This document shows positions 53,533 through 63,896 of a DNA stretch of 64,000 nucleotides, one piece after another. Each line of letters begins with the position of its first letter. The stretch's first letter is position 1. The position numbers were made by a program, and so were the translations under genes. Source of the DNA: Sphingobacterium sp. UT-1RO-CII-1 (GTDB lineage Bacteria; Bacteroidota; Bacteroidia; Sphingobacteriales; Sphingobacteriaceae); NCBI RefSeq assembly GCF_026711005.1, contig NZ_JAPPVJ010000001.1:806001-870000 (forward strand), read 5' to 3'. Below the pieces are notes generated by a model, which worked only from the letters and a program-made list of their open reading frames with translations, had not been told where the DNA came from and made no database searches.

Positions 53533-56500
53533 TTATTTTCCGTGGCAGTTTTTATACTTTAATCCAGATCCACAAGGACACTCATCATTTCTTCCCACTG
53601 TCGTTTCTTTACGAATCGGTTGAGTAATTTGTTGATCCCGCGTATCTCTATCTTCTTCCGAAACGCCAGTAGGTGATGAAAGTTCTGCTTTTGTAGCTTT
53701 AAGTTGTGTTTGTTGAACAGGTTTCTGAACAGCCTCTTTTACATTCTCAGGCTGTTGTTCCTGCCCTGGAATATTTCCTTTAAACAAAAAACTAACGATA
53801 TCTTTATTCATAGAAGCCAACATTTCTTTAAACAAATTATAGGCTTCCATTTTATAAATAATGATCGGGTCTTTTTGTTCATAAACAGCATTCTGAACAG
53901 ACTGTTTCAAATCATCCATCTCACGTAAATGTTCTTTCCAAGCATCATCTATTAATGCTAAAACAATTCCCTTTTCAAAAGAACGAAATACTTCTCTACC
54001 TTCTGTCTCAACGGCCTTTTGCAAATTTGTTGCAACCTGAATTCCTCTTATTCCATCTGTAAATGGAACAACAACATTTTCAATCATCGCTCCACGCTCA
54101 GCCAAAACATTTGTCAAAACTGGTAATGTCTGCTCAGCGATAGCTTTCTCTTTGGCCTGATAATGTGTAATAATCTGCTGAAACAGACTATCCGTTAAAG
54201 TCTCAATACTACTTTGCCCAAACTCTTCCTCTGTTATTGCTGGATTAACAGCAAACAAGCGAATAACTTCTATTTGGAACTCCTCATATGCTGCCCCTTC
54301 TTTAGCATTTACGACAACATCTTCTACAACATCAAAAATAGTATTGTTCAAATCTACATCTAAACGCTCACCAAAAAGTGCATTTTTACGTTTGCTATAA
54401 ATAACTGTACGTTGCGAATTCATCACATCATCATACTCTAACAAACGTTTACGGATACCAAAGTTATTTTCCTCTACTTTGCGTTGCGCACGTTCGATAG
54501 ACTTTGTTAACATACTGTGTTGCATCACTTCTCCCTCTTCAACACCCATCTTAACCATAATGTTAGAGATACGCTCTGACGCGAATAGCCGCATAAGATT
54601 ATCCTCTAAAGAAACAAAAAACTGTGATGAGCCTGGGTCTCCTTGCCGTCCCGCACGGCCACGTAATTGACGGTCTACACGCCTCGACTCATGTCGTTCG
54701 GTACCAATAATAGCTAAACCGCCTGCATTAATAACTTCTGTAGACAATTTAATATCCGTACCTCGTCCTGCCATATTTGTAGCAATTGTCACTTGTCCAG
54801 GTCTTCCTGCTTCCGCTACAATATCCGCCTCTTTTTGGTGAAGCTTAGCATTCAAAACATTATGTTTAATACCTCTTAACTTAAGCATCCGGCTCAATAA
54901 TTCTGATATTTCTACCGAAGTAGTACCCACTAACACCGGTCGTCCTGACTCTGTTAAGGTTTGTATCTCTTGCGCTACAGCATTATACTTTTCACGAGCT
55001 GTACGATATATAAAATCCTGACGATCATCCCTTTGAATAGGTCTGTTAGTCGGAATCTCGACAACATCTAGCTTGTAAATTTCCCAAAGCTCACCAGCTT
55101 CTGTCGAAGCCGTACCCGTCATCCCCGCTAGCTTATGGTACATTCGAAAATAGTTTTGCAAAGTTATTGTAGCATACGTTTGAGTCGCATCTTCTACTTT
55201 AACATTTTCTTTTGCTTCTATTGCTTGATGTAACCCATCCGAATAACGACGTCCGTCCATAATACGTCCAGTCTGCTCATCGACAATCTTAACTTTCCCC
55301 TCATCAACAATATATTGATCGTCAATTTCAAATAAAGTATATGCCTTCAACAACTGGTTAATAGAGTGAATACGCTCAGACTTAACAGAATAATCACGCA
55401 ATAACACCTCCTTACGTTCCGCCTTTTCTTCTAAAGGAATAGCAGAGTTTTCAATCTCAGCTATTTCAGAACCCACATCAGGTAATATAAAGAAAGTCGG
55501 GTCTTCCCCAGATGCTGTTATAAGCTCTATACCTTTATCTGTTAGTTCAACCTGGTTATTTTTCTCGTCAATAACAAAAAACAGTTCTTCATCTACTTTA
55601 GGCATATTTCGGTTCTGCTCTGCCATATAGTAGTTTTCTGCCTTTTGAAGAACTTGACGATGATTACTTTCAGAAAGAAACTTTATTAATGCTTTATTTT
55701 TTGGCAAACCTCTATATGCTCTTAACAATGCTTTTCCACCACCTTCTACCTCTGTATCTCCACTAGCAATAGCTTTTTTAGCTTCATTAAAAACAGTATT
55801 AATGTATGCTTTCTGCGCATTAACTAAACGTTCAATTCTAGGCTTCAGCTGATAAAATTCATGTTCATCACCACGTGGTATTGGACCTGATATAATTAAT
55901 GGTGTACGAGCATCGTCGATTAAAACTGAATCAACCTCATCAATCATCGCATAATGAAGTTTACGCTGAACCATAGCATCTGGTGTTTGCGTCATATTGT
56001 CACGCAAATAATCAAAGCCAAATTCGTTATTCGTACCATATACAATATCTGACAAATAAGCTTTTCTACGTTGTGGTGAATTAGGCTGATGCTTATCAAT
56101 ACAATCTACGCTCATCCCATGAAATTCAAAAATAGGCCCATTCCACTCCGAGTCACGACGTGCTAAATAATCGTTTACAGTTACAATATGAACACCCTGC
56201 CCTGTAAGTGCATTTAAATATGTCGGCAATGTTCCCACTAAGGTTTTTCCCTCTCCAGTTGACATCTCCGCAATCTTACCCTGATGCAAAACAATACCTC
56301 CAATCAATTGTACGTCGTAATGCACCATATTCCATATGACCTCAGTTCCAGCAGCAAGCCAAGAATTCTGCCAAATAGCATCCTCTCCCTCAATTCTTAC
56401 GTTAGGCTTGAAAGCAGCTAACTCTTTATCAAAATCTGTAGCGGTAACTCTTATCTCTTTATTCTCCGTAAAACGACGAGCTGTCTCTTTTACAACCGCA

Positions 56501-56832
56501 AAACCCTCTGGAAGAATTTCCATCAGCACTTCTTCTAACTTTTTGTCTCGGTCTTTAGTCAGCTTATCTATCTTTTCATAGATTTCTGTCTTTTTGCCCA
56601 TATCAACCTCATCCATATCAGCTTCGGCCTTTAATGTGGCAATTTCTGTATCAATTTCTAATAAATATTCTTTGATTCTATCTTTAAAAGCCAGTGTTTT
56701 TCCCCTTAATTCATCATGACTAAGAGTTGATAATTTTTCGTATTCTTGCTTTATTTTTTCTACGATAGATTGGACAGATTTAATATCTCGTTCAGACTTA
56801 CTACCAAATAATTTACTTAAAAATTTTAACAT
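53533..56832 (-). CDS. secA: Preprotein translocase ATPase SecA
   Basis: SecA is the motor that drives proteins through SecYEG. The 1099-residue protein is longer than the roughly 900 residues of E. coli, due to Bacteroidota-type insertions (for example about 60-100 and 340-420). Walker [19 protein letters not shown]-like [16 protein letters not shown], helicase motifs [12 protein letters not shown] and [13 protein letters not shown] are all present. The C-terminal zinc motif [14 protein letters not shown] ends the protein. It appears complete and single-copy in the window. Confidence 0.98.
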   Translation of the reverse strand: MLKFLSKLFGSKSERDIKSVQSIVEKIKQEYEKLSTLSHDELRGKTLAFKDRIKEYLLEIDTEIATLKAEADMDEVDMGKKTEIYEKIDKLTKDRDKKLEEVLMEILPEGFAVVKETARRFTENKEIRVTATDFDKELAAFKPNVRIEGEDAIWQNSWLAAGTEVIWNMVHYDVQLIGGIVLHQGKIAEMSTGEGKTLVGTLPTYLNALTGQGVHIVTVNDYLARRDSEWNGPIFEFHGMSVDCIDKHQPNSPQRRKAYLSDIVYGTNNEFGFDYLRDNMTQTPDAMVQRKLHYAMIDEVDSVLIDDARTPLIISGPIPRGDEHEFYQLKPRIERLVNAQKAYINTVFNEAKKAIASGDTEVEGGGKALLRAYRGLPKNKALIKFLSESNHRQVLQKAENYYMAEQNRNMPKVDEELFFVIDEKNNQVELTDKGIELITASGEDPTFFILPDVGSEIAEIENSAIPLEEKAERKEVLLRDYSVKSERIHSINQLLKAYTLFEIDDQYIVDEGKVKIVDEQTGRIMDGRRYSDGLHQAIEAKENVKVEDATQTYATITLQNYFRMYHKLAGMTGTASTEAGELWEIYKLDVVEIPTNRPIQRDDRQDFIYRTAREKYNAVAQEIQTLTESGRPVLVGTTSVEISELLSRMLKLRGIKHNVLNAKLHQKEADIVAEAGRPGQVTIATNMAGRGTDIKLSTEVINAGGLAIIGTERHESRRVDRQLRGRAGRQGDPGSSQFFVSLEDNLMRLFASERISNIMVKMGVEEGEVMQHSMLTKSIERAQRKVEENNFGIRKRLLEYDDVMNSQRTVIYSKRKNALFGERLDVDLNNTIFDVVEDVVVNAKEGAAYEEFQIEVIRLFAVNPAITEEEFGQSSIETLTDSLFQQIITHYQAKEKAIAEQTLPVLTNVLAERGAMIENVVVPFTDGIRGIQVATNLQKAVETEGREVFRSFEKGIVLALIDDAWKEHLREMDDLKQSVQNAVYEQKDPIIIYKMEAYNLFKEMLASMNKDIVSFLFKGNIPGQEQQPENVKEAVQKPVQQTQLKATKAELSSPTGVSEEDRDTRDQQITQPIRKETTVGRNDECPCGSGLKYKNCHGK

Positions 56833-56995
56833 AATATTTTTTATATCAGTTTACCGCAGTGCAAGAATATCTCCAAAAATAACTTTATTGACATTTTGAC
56901 ACTAATCGGGCAAATTTACTTATTACATATGATAACTTACAGGATTGCAGGTTATTTTTTTACTCCACGAGACCTTTTAATATCAAAAGTGAATA

Positions 56996-57877
56996 TTAAT
57001 TTGTTGTCGTTAAAAATAGACATACCCTCCGATCAGGAATAATTTTCAAACGTTTTGCTTCATCAAACATAAATTGAACAGCCTCTTTCCCTTCATCCCC
57101 CAAACACTCACTATACTTATTTACATATAGCTCAATATGTTTATACATTACTTCTTCACTCATTTCCTGTGCATGAGAACGAATATAATCTAATCCTGAC
57201 TTTGGATTTGAAAAAGCATAACGAACACTGTCGCCGACAAGTCTATTAATTTTATTTTTCAATTCATCTGACATGGATCGCTTTACGACAATTCCCCCTA
57301 AGGGAATTGGATAACCTGTTTTTCTCTCCCAATAATTCCCTAAGTCAACAACCTTATATAAACCTTTAGACTCGTAAGTAAACCGATTTTCGTGTATAAT
57401 TAGCCCTAAATCAACCTCATCATCAAGCAACACTTGCTCTATTTCTGAAAATACAACAGGTTCACGGTGCGTTAACTGTGGTAAAGCTAGACTTAATAAG
57501 AAATTTGCTGTTGTAAATTTTCCCGGAATAGCTATTTTTAAATTTCTATCCTCATTGCTCAAAACAGTTTCACCCCTCAAAAAACCTTGGATGCGTTCAG
57601 CTAATTCTTTATTCTTACTAATAAGAATCGGCCCAACCCCAAAACCTAATGCTGATCCAGCATCTAATAACTCATAATTATTTACAGCGTATGCAAAAGC
57701 ATGGTAGCTTAATTTTGTGACATCTAAGTCAGCCTGAAAAGCCTTAGAGTTTAATGTTTCTACATCGTGATACGCTACTACAAACTCTAAACCTTGCGTA
57801 TCTATTTTATTATGAATCAGAGCATCAAAAATAAAGGTATCGTTTGGACAAGGTGAAAAACCTAGTGATATTTTCAT
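56996..57877 (-). CDS. mqnD: 1,4-dihydroxy-6-naphthoate synthase
   Basis: MqnD acts late in the futalosine route to menaquinone. The 293-residue protein has the periplasmic-binding-protein-like fold and the family start ISLGFSPCPNDTFIFDALI. Conserved TKLSYHAFAYA and GYPIPLGGIVVKR segments follow. I start at the ATG at 57877; the codon before is TTG. Other mqn genes are not in the window. Confidence 0.95.
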   Translation of the reverse strand: MKISLGFSPCPNDTFIFDALIHNKIDTQGLEFVVAYHDVETLNSKAFQADLDVTKLSYHAFAYAVNNYELLDAGSALGFGVGPILISKNKELAERIQGFLRGETVLSNEDRNLKIAIPGKFTTANFLLSLALPQLTHREPVVFSEIEQVLLDDEVDLGLIIHENRFTYESKGLYKVVDLGNYWERKTGYPIPLGGIVVKRSMSDELKNKINRLVGDSVRYAFSNPKSGLDYIRSHAQEMSEEVMYKHIELYVNKYSECLGDEGKEAVQFMFDEAKRLKIIPDRRVCLFLTTTN

Positions 57878-57965
57878 CAAATGATTGTTTTAATCGTTTA
57901 ATAAATCCATTATATAATTCTACTAGCTAACCTGAACAACTGTTCATTTAAAAACACTGACAACG

Positions 57966-58217
57966 CTAAATAATTTTATATAACAACATTAACATAGACA
58001 GAAAAGTAGCTAACAAAACTCCATTTCCTAAAATTGGTCTGTTAACACTTTTTTTATACGTAACACGAAGAAAGACCAAATTTATTGCAATAGCTATCCA
58101 ATAAAGTGCAAAAGGTTTTTCATCCAAAAAAATAAGTCCCAACTTTTCTTGCAATAAGTAAGAGATCAGTGGGAAAAAAAAGCCTAATATAGCACCTATA
58201 AAAAGATCATTCTTCAT
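57966..58217 (-). CDS. Small membrane protein after surE
   Basis: The 83-residue protein (ATG at 58217) has three hydrophobic helices (about 5-22, 37-52, 63-82). It starts 1 bp after the surE stop, so it is co-transcribed. A similar small protein after surE is something I recall in related genomes, with no known function. Confidence 0.7.
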   Translation of the reverse strand: MKNDLFIGAILGFFFPLISYLLQEKLGLIFLDEKPFALYWIAIAINLVFLRVTYKKSVNRPILGNGVLLATFLSMLMLLYKII

Positions 58218-58218
58218 A

Positions 58219-58995
58219 CTATATATCAAAAGACCAGGAGTTTAATTCTGTTATCGCATAATGAGCTGTCATATCAAATTGAGTGGGCACAACCGAAACA
58301 TAACCATGTGTTAAAGCATACACATCGGTATCTTCCCCGCGATCCAATAATTTAAACTTACCAGTCATCCAAAAATATTCACGTTTATATGGATCCTCTC
58401 TTTCATCAAATTCTTCAAACCATTTAGCAGTTGCTTGCCGACAAATTTTAATACCTTTTATTTCTTTGTTAATATGAGGAAAATTAACATTTAACAATGT
58501 TCCTTTCTGTAACCCATTCTCTAGAACCTGACTTGCAATAGCTCGTATATAAGGTCGACAGTGTGAAAAATCTGCTTGATGAGAAAAATCATCCAATGAA
58601 AAACCAATAGAAGGGATATCTTCAATAGCCCCCTCTACTGCAGCAGACATAGTTCCTGAGTATAAAATATTAATCGAATAGTTTAAACCATGGTTAACCC
58701 CTGAAACACAAAGATCTGGTTTCTTTCCTTTAAATATTTTATGAACAGCCAACTTAACGCAATCCACAGGCGTTCCAGAACACTTATACATTTCTACATC
58801 TTCATATATATCAATCTTATCTAAACGCAAAGGTCTTCCTATAGTTATAGCGTGCCCCATGCCTGACTGCGGACTATCTGGTGCAACAACGACTACACGT
58901 CCGATTTTCTGCATTTCTTCTAGTAAAACCTTAATACCTGGAGCTGTAATGCCATCATCGTTAACAACTAGAATCGTTGGCTTATCTTTTGTCAT
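58219..58995 (-). CDS. surE: 5'/3'-nucleotidase SurE
   Basis: The 258-residue SurE phosphatase removes phosphate from nucleoside monophosphates under stress. The metal-binding start ILVVNDDGITAPGI and GTPVDCVKLAV, SGVNHGLNYS and SGTMSAAVEG are all intact. A terminator for some upstream transcript ends only about 16 nt before its start, so it must have a promoter overlapping that hairpin or depend on readthrough. Confidence 0.96.
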   Translation of the reverse strand: MTKDKPTILVVNDDGITAPGIKVLLEEMQKIGRVVVVAPDSPQSGMGHAITIGRPLRLDKIDIYEDVEMYKCSGTPVDCVKLAVHKIFKGKKPDLCVSGVNHGLNYSINILYSGTMSAAVEGAIEDIPSIGFSLDDFSHQADFSHCRPYIRAIASQVLENGLQKGTLLNVNFPHINKEIKGIKICRQATAKWFEEFDEREDPYKREYFWMTGKFKLLDRGEDTDVYALTHGYVSVVPTQFDMTAHYAITELNSWSFDI

Positions 58996-59016
58996 ATGCG
59001 AATTTATAAAAAAAGA

Positions 59017-59040
59017 AGGCGTTAGAAAAATCTAACGCCT
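59017..59040 (-). terminator. Orphan terminator just upstream of surE
   Basis: AGGCGTTAGA (59017-59026) pairs perfectly with TCTAACGCCT (59031-59040). On the - strand TTCTTTTTTT follows, a textbook terminator. The nearest upstream gene (nadD) already has its own terminator at 59372-59407, so this one must end another transcript. Confidence 0.85.
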
Positions 59041-59371
59041 CCGTATTCGTTTAGAATATTAACTACCCTAAACTTTTTAACCAATCTACTACTTCTTCTC
59101 TTGCTTTATTCTAATCTTCCACTCGATCCATTTACCCTTCATTGCCAACTTATCCACAACTCTCTCCTTATATTTACTTTTACCTATAAAACACAACAAA
59201 AAGAAAATTGTTTTGATTCACATCACTTGAAAAAAATAATAAAAACCTACTTGTATCAAACATATTTATCTAAAAAGTTTCTTAAAATAAAGATTTAATA
59301 AACAAGCACACTTTGAATAAATCCTAATCAAAAAATACGCTCAAAAATCTTTCAAATGAGATCTTTCAAGT
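59041..59371 (-). other. 331-bp gap with a cryptic - strand transcript
   Basis: The terminator at 59017-59040 implies transcription on the - strand here. A frame open from 59217 to 59089 encodes KYKERVVDKLAMKGKWIEW (in its middle) and ends at TAG; a second frame just after it (59110-59063) encodes AREEVVDWLKSLG and a stop 23 nt before the hairpin. The two would join by a one-base shift. The segment may be a small protein gene with a frameshift, or a non-coding RNA. A + strand frame (59101-59298) looks like chance. A TATGTTTG element (rough -7 match) lies near 59260. Confidence 0.4.
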
Positions 59372-59407
59372 AAAAAGGGTTTATATCTACAGATATAAAC
59401 CCTTTTT
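59372..59407 (-). terminator. Terminator at the end of nadD
   Basis: AAAAAGGGTTTATATC pairs with GATATAAACCCTTTTT around a four-base loop. The nadD TAG stop (59387-59389) lies at the loop. It ends the CAP protein-yicC-gmk-nadD transcript. Confidence 0.9.
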
Positions 59408-59965
59408 ATCAATAAAATCAATTACCTTGTCAGGTGTAAAATATCGAATGTTTTTTTTCTCTCTTATTGCTTTTCGTAAAAATGTAGAAGATAATTCCAT
59501 ATTCGGCGTATCTGTTAAAGTGACTGATGGGTGTTTTACAAGTTTCCCCCCTTTATAACCTGGCCGCGGATAAACAATAATACGATAATCTCTTAAAATA
59601 ACTTCTGAATTTTTCCATTTATGAAAATTCATCAAATTATCTTCACCCATTATAAGTACAAAGCTATATTTTGGGAAACGTTCTTTTAAATGTATTAATG
59701 TATCAATGGTATAAGACGGCTTAGGCAAACCAAATTCAATATCGGATACGCGCAATTTATCTTCTCCTTCTATTGCTAGATTCACCATTTCTAAGCGATC
59801 GTACATATTACCTAAACTTTTCTTTTCTTTAAAAGGGTTCTGAGGGGATACAACAAACCATACCTCATCTAAATCGGTATAGTTCACCATGTAGTTTGCA
59901 ATAATCAAATGCCCCACATGAACCGGGTTAAAAGAACCAAAAAATAAACCTATTATTTTTTGCAT
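59387..59965 (-). CDS. nadD: Nicotinate-nucleotide adenylyltransferase
   Basis: NadD makes deamido-NAD from nicotinate mononucleotide and ATP. The 192-residue protein has GLFFGSFNPVHVGHLIIANY with the HxGH nucleotidyl-transfer motif, FKEKKSLGNMYDRLEM and the C-terminal SSTFLRKAI motif. It overlaps gmk by 13 bp, and its last codons are part of the terminator. Confidence 0.96.
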   Translation of the reverse strand: MQKIIGLFFGSFNPVHVGHLIIANYMVNYTDLDEVWFVVSPQNPFKEKKSLGNMYDRLEMVNLAIEGEDKLRVSDIEFGLPKPSYTIDTLIHLKERFPKYSFVLIMGEDNLMNFHKWKNSEVILRDYRIIVYPRPGYKGGKLVKHPSVTLTDTPNMELSSTFLRKAIREKKNIRYFTPDKVIDFIDKKGLYL

Positions 59966-60531
59966 TTATTTAGAAAATCTAAAACAATTTGTTCAGCTTC
60001 TTGACAAGCTTCTTCTAAATCAATATTATTAATAATGACATCAAACTTATCAGCCTCTTTAAGTTCTATTTCAGCTTTTGCAAAACGCTCTTTCAATTTT
60101 TCTTCCGAGTCAGTCCCACGTCCTATCAAACGCTCTTTCAGTACTTCCAAAGATGGCGGGTTCACAAATATAGAAAGTGCTTCCTCCGGAAATTTTGATT
60201 TTAGTCGCTGTCCTCCTACCACATCAATATCAAATATAACTGATTTACCCGATGCCCATATACGGTCTACCTCGCTTTTTAAAGTACCATAAAAAGTACC
60301 GGAATAAACCTCTTCAAACTCAATAAATTCCTGATTGGCTATTTTATGTAAGAAGTCCTCTTTACCAATAAAATAATAATCTCTTCCATCCACTTCACCC
60401 AATCTTGGTTCACGAGTACTAGCAGATATGGAAAATGCCAATTTATCATTATGTGAAGCTAATAATCGGTTTACTATAGTTGTCTTACCTGCTCCTGAAG
60501 GTGCGGAAAATATAATAAGCTTACCTTTCAT
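59953..60531 (-). CDS. gmk: Guanylate kinase
   Basis: Gmk phosphorylates GMP to GDP. The 192-residue enzyme has the P loop IIFSAPSGAGKTTIVNRLL, STREPRLGEVDGRDYYF for GMP binding and VIFDIDVVGGQRLKS. It starts 3 bp after yicC and overlaps nadD, so the three are one operon. Confidence 0.97.
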   Translation of the reverse strand: MKGKLIIFSAPSGAGKTTIVNRLLASHNDKLAFSISASTREPRLGEVDGRDYYFIGKEDFLHKIANQEFIEFEEVYSGTFYGTLKSEVDRIWASGKSVIFDIDVVGGQRLKSKFPEEALSIFVNPPSLEVLKERLIGRGTDSEEKLKERFAKAEIELKEADKFDVIINNIDLEEACQEAEQIVLDFLNKCKK

Positions 60532-60534
60532 ACT

Positions 60535-61410
60535 TTACAATACATTTAATAATTGTTCTTTTATTTTTTCCAATTCTTCTTTCATGCGTACAACTATTTG
60601 CTGTATAGTTGCATCATTAGCTTTGGATCCCAATGTATTTATTTCTCTTCCCATCTCTTGAGAAATAAACCCTAATTTTTTACCGTTAGAATCTGTGGCA
60701 TTTAATGCCTGAATAAAATAATTACAATGACTGCTTAGCCTAACTTTTTCTTCAGTAATGTCTAACTTATCTATATAAAACACTATTTCTTGTTCAAATC
60801 TATTCATATCGACATTTTCTTTGCCGATCGCATTATCTAAATAAGTATTTAACCTTTCGCGAATCAAAGGAATACGACTTCCTTCTTTTTCTTCCACTTC
60901 TGATAAATAAGATAAAATAAGCTCGACTCTCCTTTCTAGATCTGCTTTTAGAACCTGACCTTCATCTACTCTAAAATTATTAAAAAGCTCCACAGCTTTA
61001 TAAAAAGCCTCCATAACTATTTTACCTTCTTCATCATCAATAGCATCATCATTCGAAGTAACCACTTCTGGCATATTCAACGACAATTCGAATAGAGGTG
61101 CTTTATCTTCTCCTAATTGCGTAGCTATACTCTTAAGTTGTTGGTAATACTTTTTTAACAATTCACCATTAATATCAGAAGCATTAGCTGTTAAGTCTAC
61201 ATGTTCAACACTAACGGTAATAATGACTTTACCCCTTTCTAATAATTTACTTGACTCGGATCTAATGGCAAACTCTTTATCAGAAACAGTTTTTGGTAAA
61301 CGAAGATTAAGTTCTAGAAATTTTGAATTTAGAGATTTCAACTCCACGGTATATTTAACCTTCCCATTCTCTTGGGAAGCAATACCATAGCCTGTCATTG
61401 ATTTTATCAT
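60535..61410 (-). CDS. yicC: YicC/YloC-family endoribonuclease
   Basis: The 291-residue protein begins MIKSMTGYGIASQENGKVKY, as family members do, and ends with the conserved block HCNYFIQALN, GFISQEMGREINTLGSKAND and a helical tail. Characterised relatives are RNases that act on small RNAs. The ATG at 61410 is preferred to an in-frame TTG two codons upstream. yicC next to gmk is a widespread pair. Confidence 0.94.
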   Translation of the reverse strand: MIKSMTGYGIASQENGKVKYTVELKSLNSKFLELNLRLPKTVSDKEFAIRSESSKLLERGKVIITVSVEHVDLTANASDINGELLKKYYQQLKSIATQLGEDKAPLFELSLNMPEVVTSNDDAIDDEEGKIVMEAFYKAVELFNNFRVDEGQVLKADLERRVELILSYLSEVEEKEGSRIPLIRERLNTYLDNAIGKENVDMNRFEQEIVFYIDKLDITEEKVRLSSHCNYFIQALNATDSNGKKLGFISQEMGREINTLGSKANDATIQQIVVRMKEELEKIKEQLLNVL

Positions 61411-61448
61411 ATGCAAATGTATAAAATCTAACTACAATAGTTAAACCT

Positions 61449-62039
61449 TTATTTACTCTCCCAATCATGCTTTGCTATTAGCACACACAAATAAGTTTTA
61501 TAGGCAGACCCTTCCTGTATTTTAGCAAACCCGATTCCTATATCATATAACGACCCATACCAACTGTCCATTCCTAAAATATGCTTTCTATGCATAAAAC
61601 CTGGTGAGTTATTCCCTATTATAAATGCTTTTATAGCATCAACTGCAGTGGCATGATTTGCAGCTATAGATTCGAAATTATTAGCCTTTATATCTTTCAG
61701 CCAATCAACGTTTAAGGAATATCCTGCCTTATTAATATAATAGTTTGGTCCTATCCCTTCTGGCGTAATATGTTCAAAATAATCCCTATTAGCCATATCT
61801 TTAGCCCTGAATTCAGCAACTTTAGCTAAGTTATCATTCCATTTTAATTGTGTGACACTAACTTTGGATACATCGAAATTCACATTTAACTCTTTACTAA
61901 AGTATTCTGGTTTTTTTCGAAAAGAATTAATGTAAGAATAAGCCTCCTTTGCTTCTTTTTTATCAATAGACACCTGTTTTTTCTGAGCAAAAACCACTTG
62001 ACTAAGCAAGACTAATAAAAACAAATAAACGAAACGCAT
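61449..62039 (-). CDS. Secreted CAP-domain protein
   Basis: The 196-residue protein has a signal peptide (FVYLFLLVLLSQVVFAQ) and one CAP (SCP/PR-1) domain (about 30-190). AKVAEFRAKDMANRDYFEH has the first cavity His-type residues and FMHRKHILGMDSWYGSLYDIGIGF the second. Bacterial CAP proteins (YkwD-like) have unclear roles, possibly in cell-wall or lipid binding. It lies 38 bp upstream of yicC on the same strand. Confidence 0.88.
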   Translation of the reverse strand: MRFVYLFLLVLLSQVVFAQKKQVSIDKKEAKEAYSYINSFRKKPEYFSKELNVNFDVSKVSVTQLKWNDNLAKVAEFRAKDMANRDYFEHITPEGIGPNYYINKAGYSLNVDWLKDIKANNFESIAANHATAVDAIKAFIIGNNSPGFMHRKHILGMDSWYGSLYDIGIGFAKIQEGSAYKTYLCVLIAKHDWESK

Positions 62040-62100
62040 ATAATGAAATCTATTATTTTAAAAATAACCCTATAAAATTAAGGATAGGTATAAAAAAGAA

Positions 62101-62123
62101 AAAGGAAGCCTTAAGCTTCCTTT
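62101..62123 (-). terminator. Terminator at the end of dedA
   Basis: AAAGGAAGC (62101-62109) pairs with GCTTCCTTT (62115-62123). The TAA stop of the - strand gene is in the loop. T runs occur on both strands. Confidence 0.85.
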
Positions 62124-62764
62124 TTTTTACTGTATTTTTCTTTAATGATTTCAATAATAGGTGGCAACATGGAAAGCACTATAATAGCAAATATAACGAG
62201 TGTGAAATTTTCTTTTATAATTGGTAATCCTCCAAAATAATAACCAATAAATAAAAATGATGTCACCCACAAAATTGCACCGATTACATTATAAAAAGCA
62301 AAACTTTTGTAGGACATAGTACCCACACCTGCTACAAAAGGAGCAAAAGTCCTTATTATTGGTACGAAACGTGCATATATAATAGTTTTACCTCCGTACT
62401 TATCATAAAAACGCTCCGTTTTATCAAGATATTCCTTCTTCAAAAACTTATACTTTCCGCTAAATGCTTTAGGCCCTATATATTGACCGATGTGATAATT
62501 AACCATATCACCGATTATTCCCGCTATCAGCAATAAACCCCACATTACGAAAATGTTTAAATCAGTTTCCGGTTTTGCTATAATAGCGCCTGTCGCAAAA
62601 AGCAAAGAATCTCCTGGTAAAAAAGGAGTAACAACTAAACCCGTTTCAGCAAAAACAATCAAAAATAGAATCAAATATGTCCACGTTTGATAATCATTTA
62701 CTATTTCTACAAGGTGTTTGTCTATATGTAAGACAAAGTCCACCAAAGAATATATTAATTCCAA
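62111..62764 (-). CDS. DedA-family membrane protein
   Basis: The 217-residue protein has five or six membrane helices and the DedA/VTT core. [37 protein letters not shown] and a re-entrant loop are visible. Members act as flippases for undecaprenyl phosphate or phosphatidylethanolamine and affect envelope integrity. It starts 10 bp after the dnaN stop, so the two genes are probably co-transcribed. Confidence 0.92.
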   Translation of the reverse strand: MELIYSLVDFVLHIDKHLVEIVNDYQTWTYLILFLIVFAETGLVVTPFLPGDSLLFATGAIIAKPETDLNIFVMWGLLLIAGIIGDMVNYHIGQYIGPKAFSGKYKFLKKEYLDKTERFYDKYGGKTIIYARFVPIIRTFAPFVAGVGTMSYKSFAFYNVIGAILWVTSFLFIGYYFGGLPIIKENFTLVIFAIIVLSMLPPIIEIIKEKYSKKKEA

Positions 62765-62774
62765 AACAAAGATA

Positions 62775-63896
62775 CTAGCTATTGTTCAACATCACAGGCA
62801 TAACCAACATAAGGATGTCTTCATTATCTTCTTTAACAGCTGGAATCAACAGCCCTGCCCTATTCGGGGTACTCATTTCAATAACAACTTCTGAACAGTT
62901 TAAATTATTCAGCATCTCTACCAAAAACTTAGCGTTAAACCCAATTTCCATATCTTGCCCCTCAAACTGACAGCTAAGCCGTTCATGCGCTTCATTAGAA
63001 AAATCTAAATCCTCTGCAGAAATATTTAATTCACTTCCTGATATTTTTAATCTTACTTGATGTGTAGTTTTATTAGCAAAAATAACAACACGACGCAAGG
63101 TATTTAAGAACAATAAACGATCAACTGTCAATTTATTCGGATTAACAGGCGGAATAACAGCCTCATAATCTGGATAACGTTCATCAATCAACCGGCATAT
63201 CAAATGAATTGTTCCAAACTGAAAGAAAGCATTTGTATTATTATACTCAATAGATACAACGCTATCATCAGAAGGAAGAGACGATTTTAATAAAGTTAAT
63301 GCTTTCTTGGGTAAGATAAGTGATGTAGGTTTGTCACAACTTATATCTGTACGGCGGTAACGCACCAATTTATGAGCATCTGTTGATACAAAAGTCACAC
63401 TTTGTTCGGCCAATTGAACTAACACACCAGACATCGCCGGCCTTAACTCATCATTGCTAACTGCAAAAATTGTCTTATTAATAGCTTCTGATAAAATAGA
63501 CGCATCCAAATTTACAGTAGAAACATTTTCAACAGTTGGTATCTTGGGAAAATCATCAGCGTTCTCGCCACTCAATTTATACTTTCCATCACCTGCACTG
63601 ATTTCAATAGCTAACGTAGTTGTATCTACGGAAAACGCTACCGGTTGGTCAGGAAGTGTTTTCAATGTTTCAATCAAAATTTTTGAAGGCATAGCTACTT
63701 TTCCCTCTTCTTTAGCTTCTATCTGTAAAGAAGTAACCATGCTAGTTTGCAAGTCAGTAGCTGATATAGTTAACAAGTTATCTTTGATCTCAAATAAAAA
63801 GTTCTCAAGGATAGGTAGTACTGTACTACTACTAGATGCTCCGCTTATAGCCTGTAATTGCTTTAATAAAATTGACGTGGATACAATAAATCTCAT
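62775..63896 (-). CDS. dnaN: DNA polymerase III sliding clamp
   Basis: The 373-residue beta clamp tethers DNA polymerase to DNA as a ring dimer. The start [19 protein letters not shown] at 63896 matches homologues; a longer frame to 63926 adds ten residues without support. [23 protein letters not shown] and the C-terminal LMLVMPVML are conserved. dnaA, recF and gyrB are not adjacent, so this is not a classical origin region. Confidence 0.97.
   Translation of the reverse strand: MRFIVSTSILLKQLQAISGASSSSTVLPILENFLFEIKDNLLTISATDLQTSMVTSLQIEAKEEGKVAMPSKILIETLKTLPDQPVAFSVDTTTLAIEISAGDGKYKLSGENADDFPKIPTVENVSTVNLDASILSEAINKTIFAVSNDELRPAMSGVLVQLAEQSVTFVSTDAHKLVRYRRTDISCDKPTSLILPKKALTLLKSSLPSDDSVVSIEYNNTNAFFQFGTIHLICRLIDERYPDYEAVIPPVNPNKLTVDRLLFLNTLRRVVIFANKTTHQVRLKISGSELNISAEDLDFSNEAHERLSCQFEGQDMEIGFNAKFLVEMLNNLNCSEVVIEMSTPNRAGLLIPAVKEDNEDILMLVMPVMLNNS

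Noticed and set aside
59101..59298. 65-codon + strand frame between surE and nadD
   Set aside because: It has no start signal and a composition typical of AT-rich DNA. The terminator evidence supports the opposite strand.
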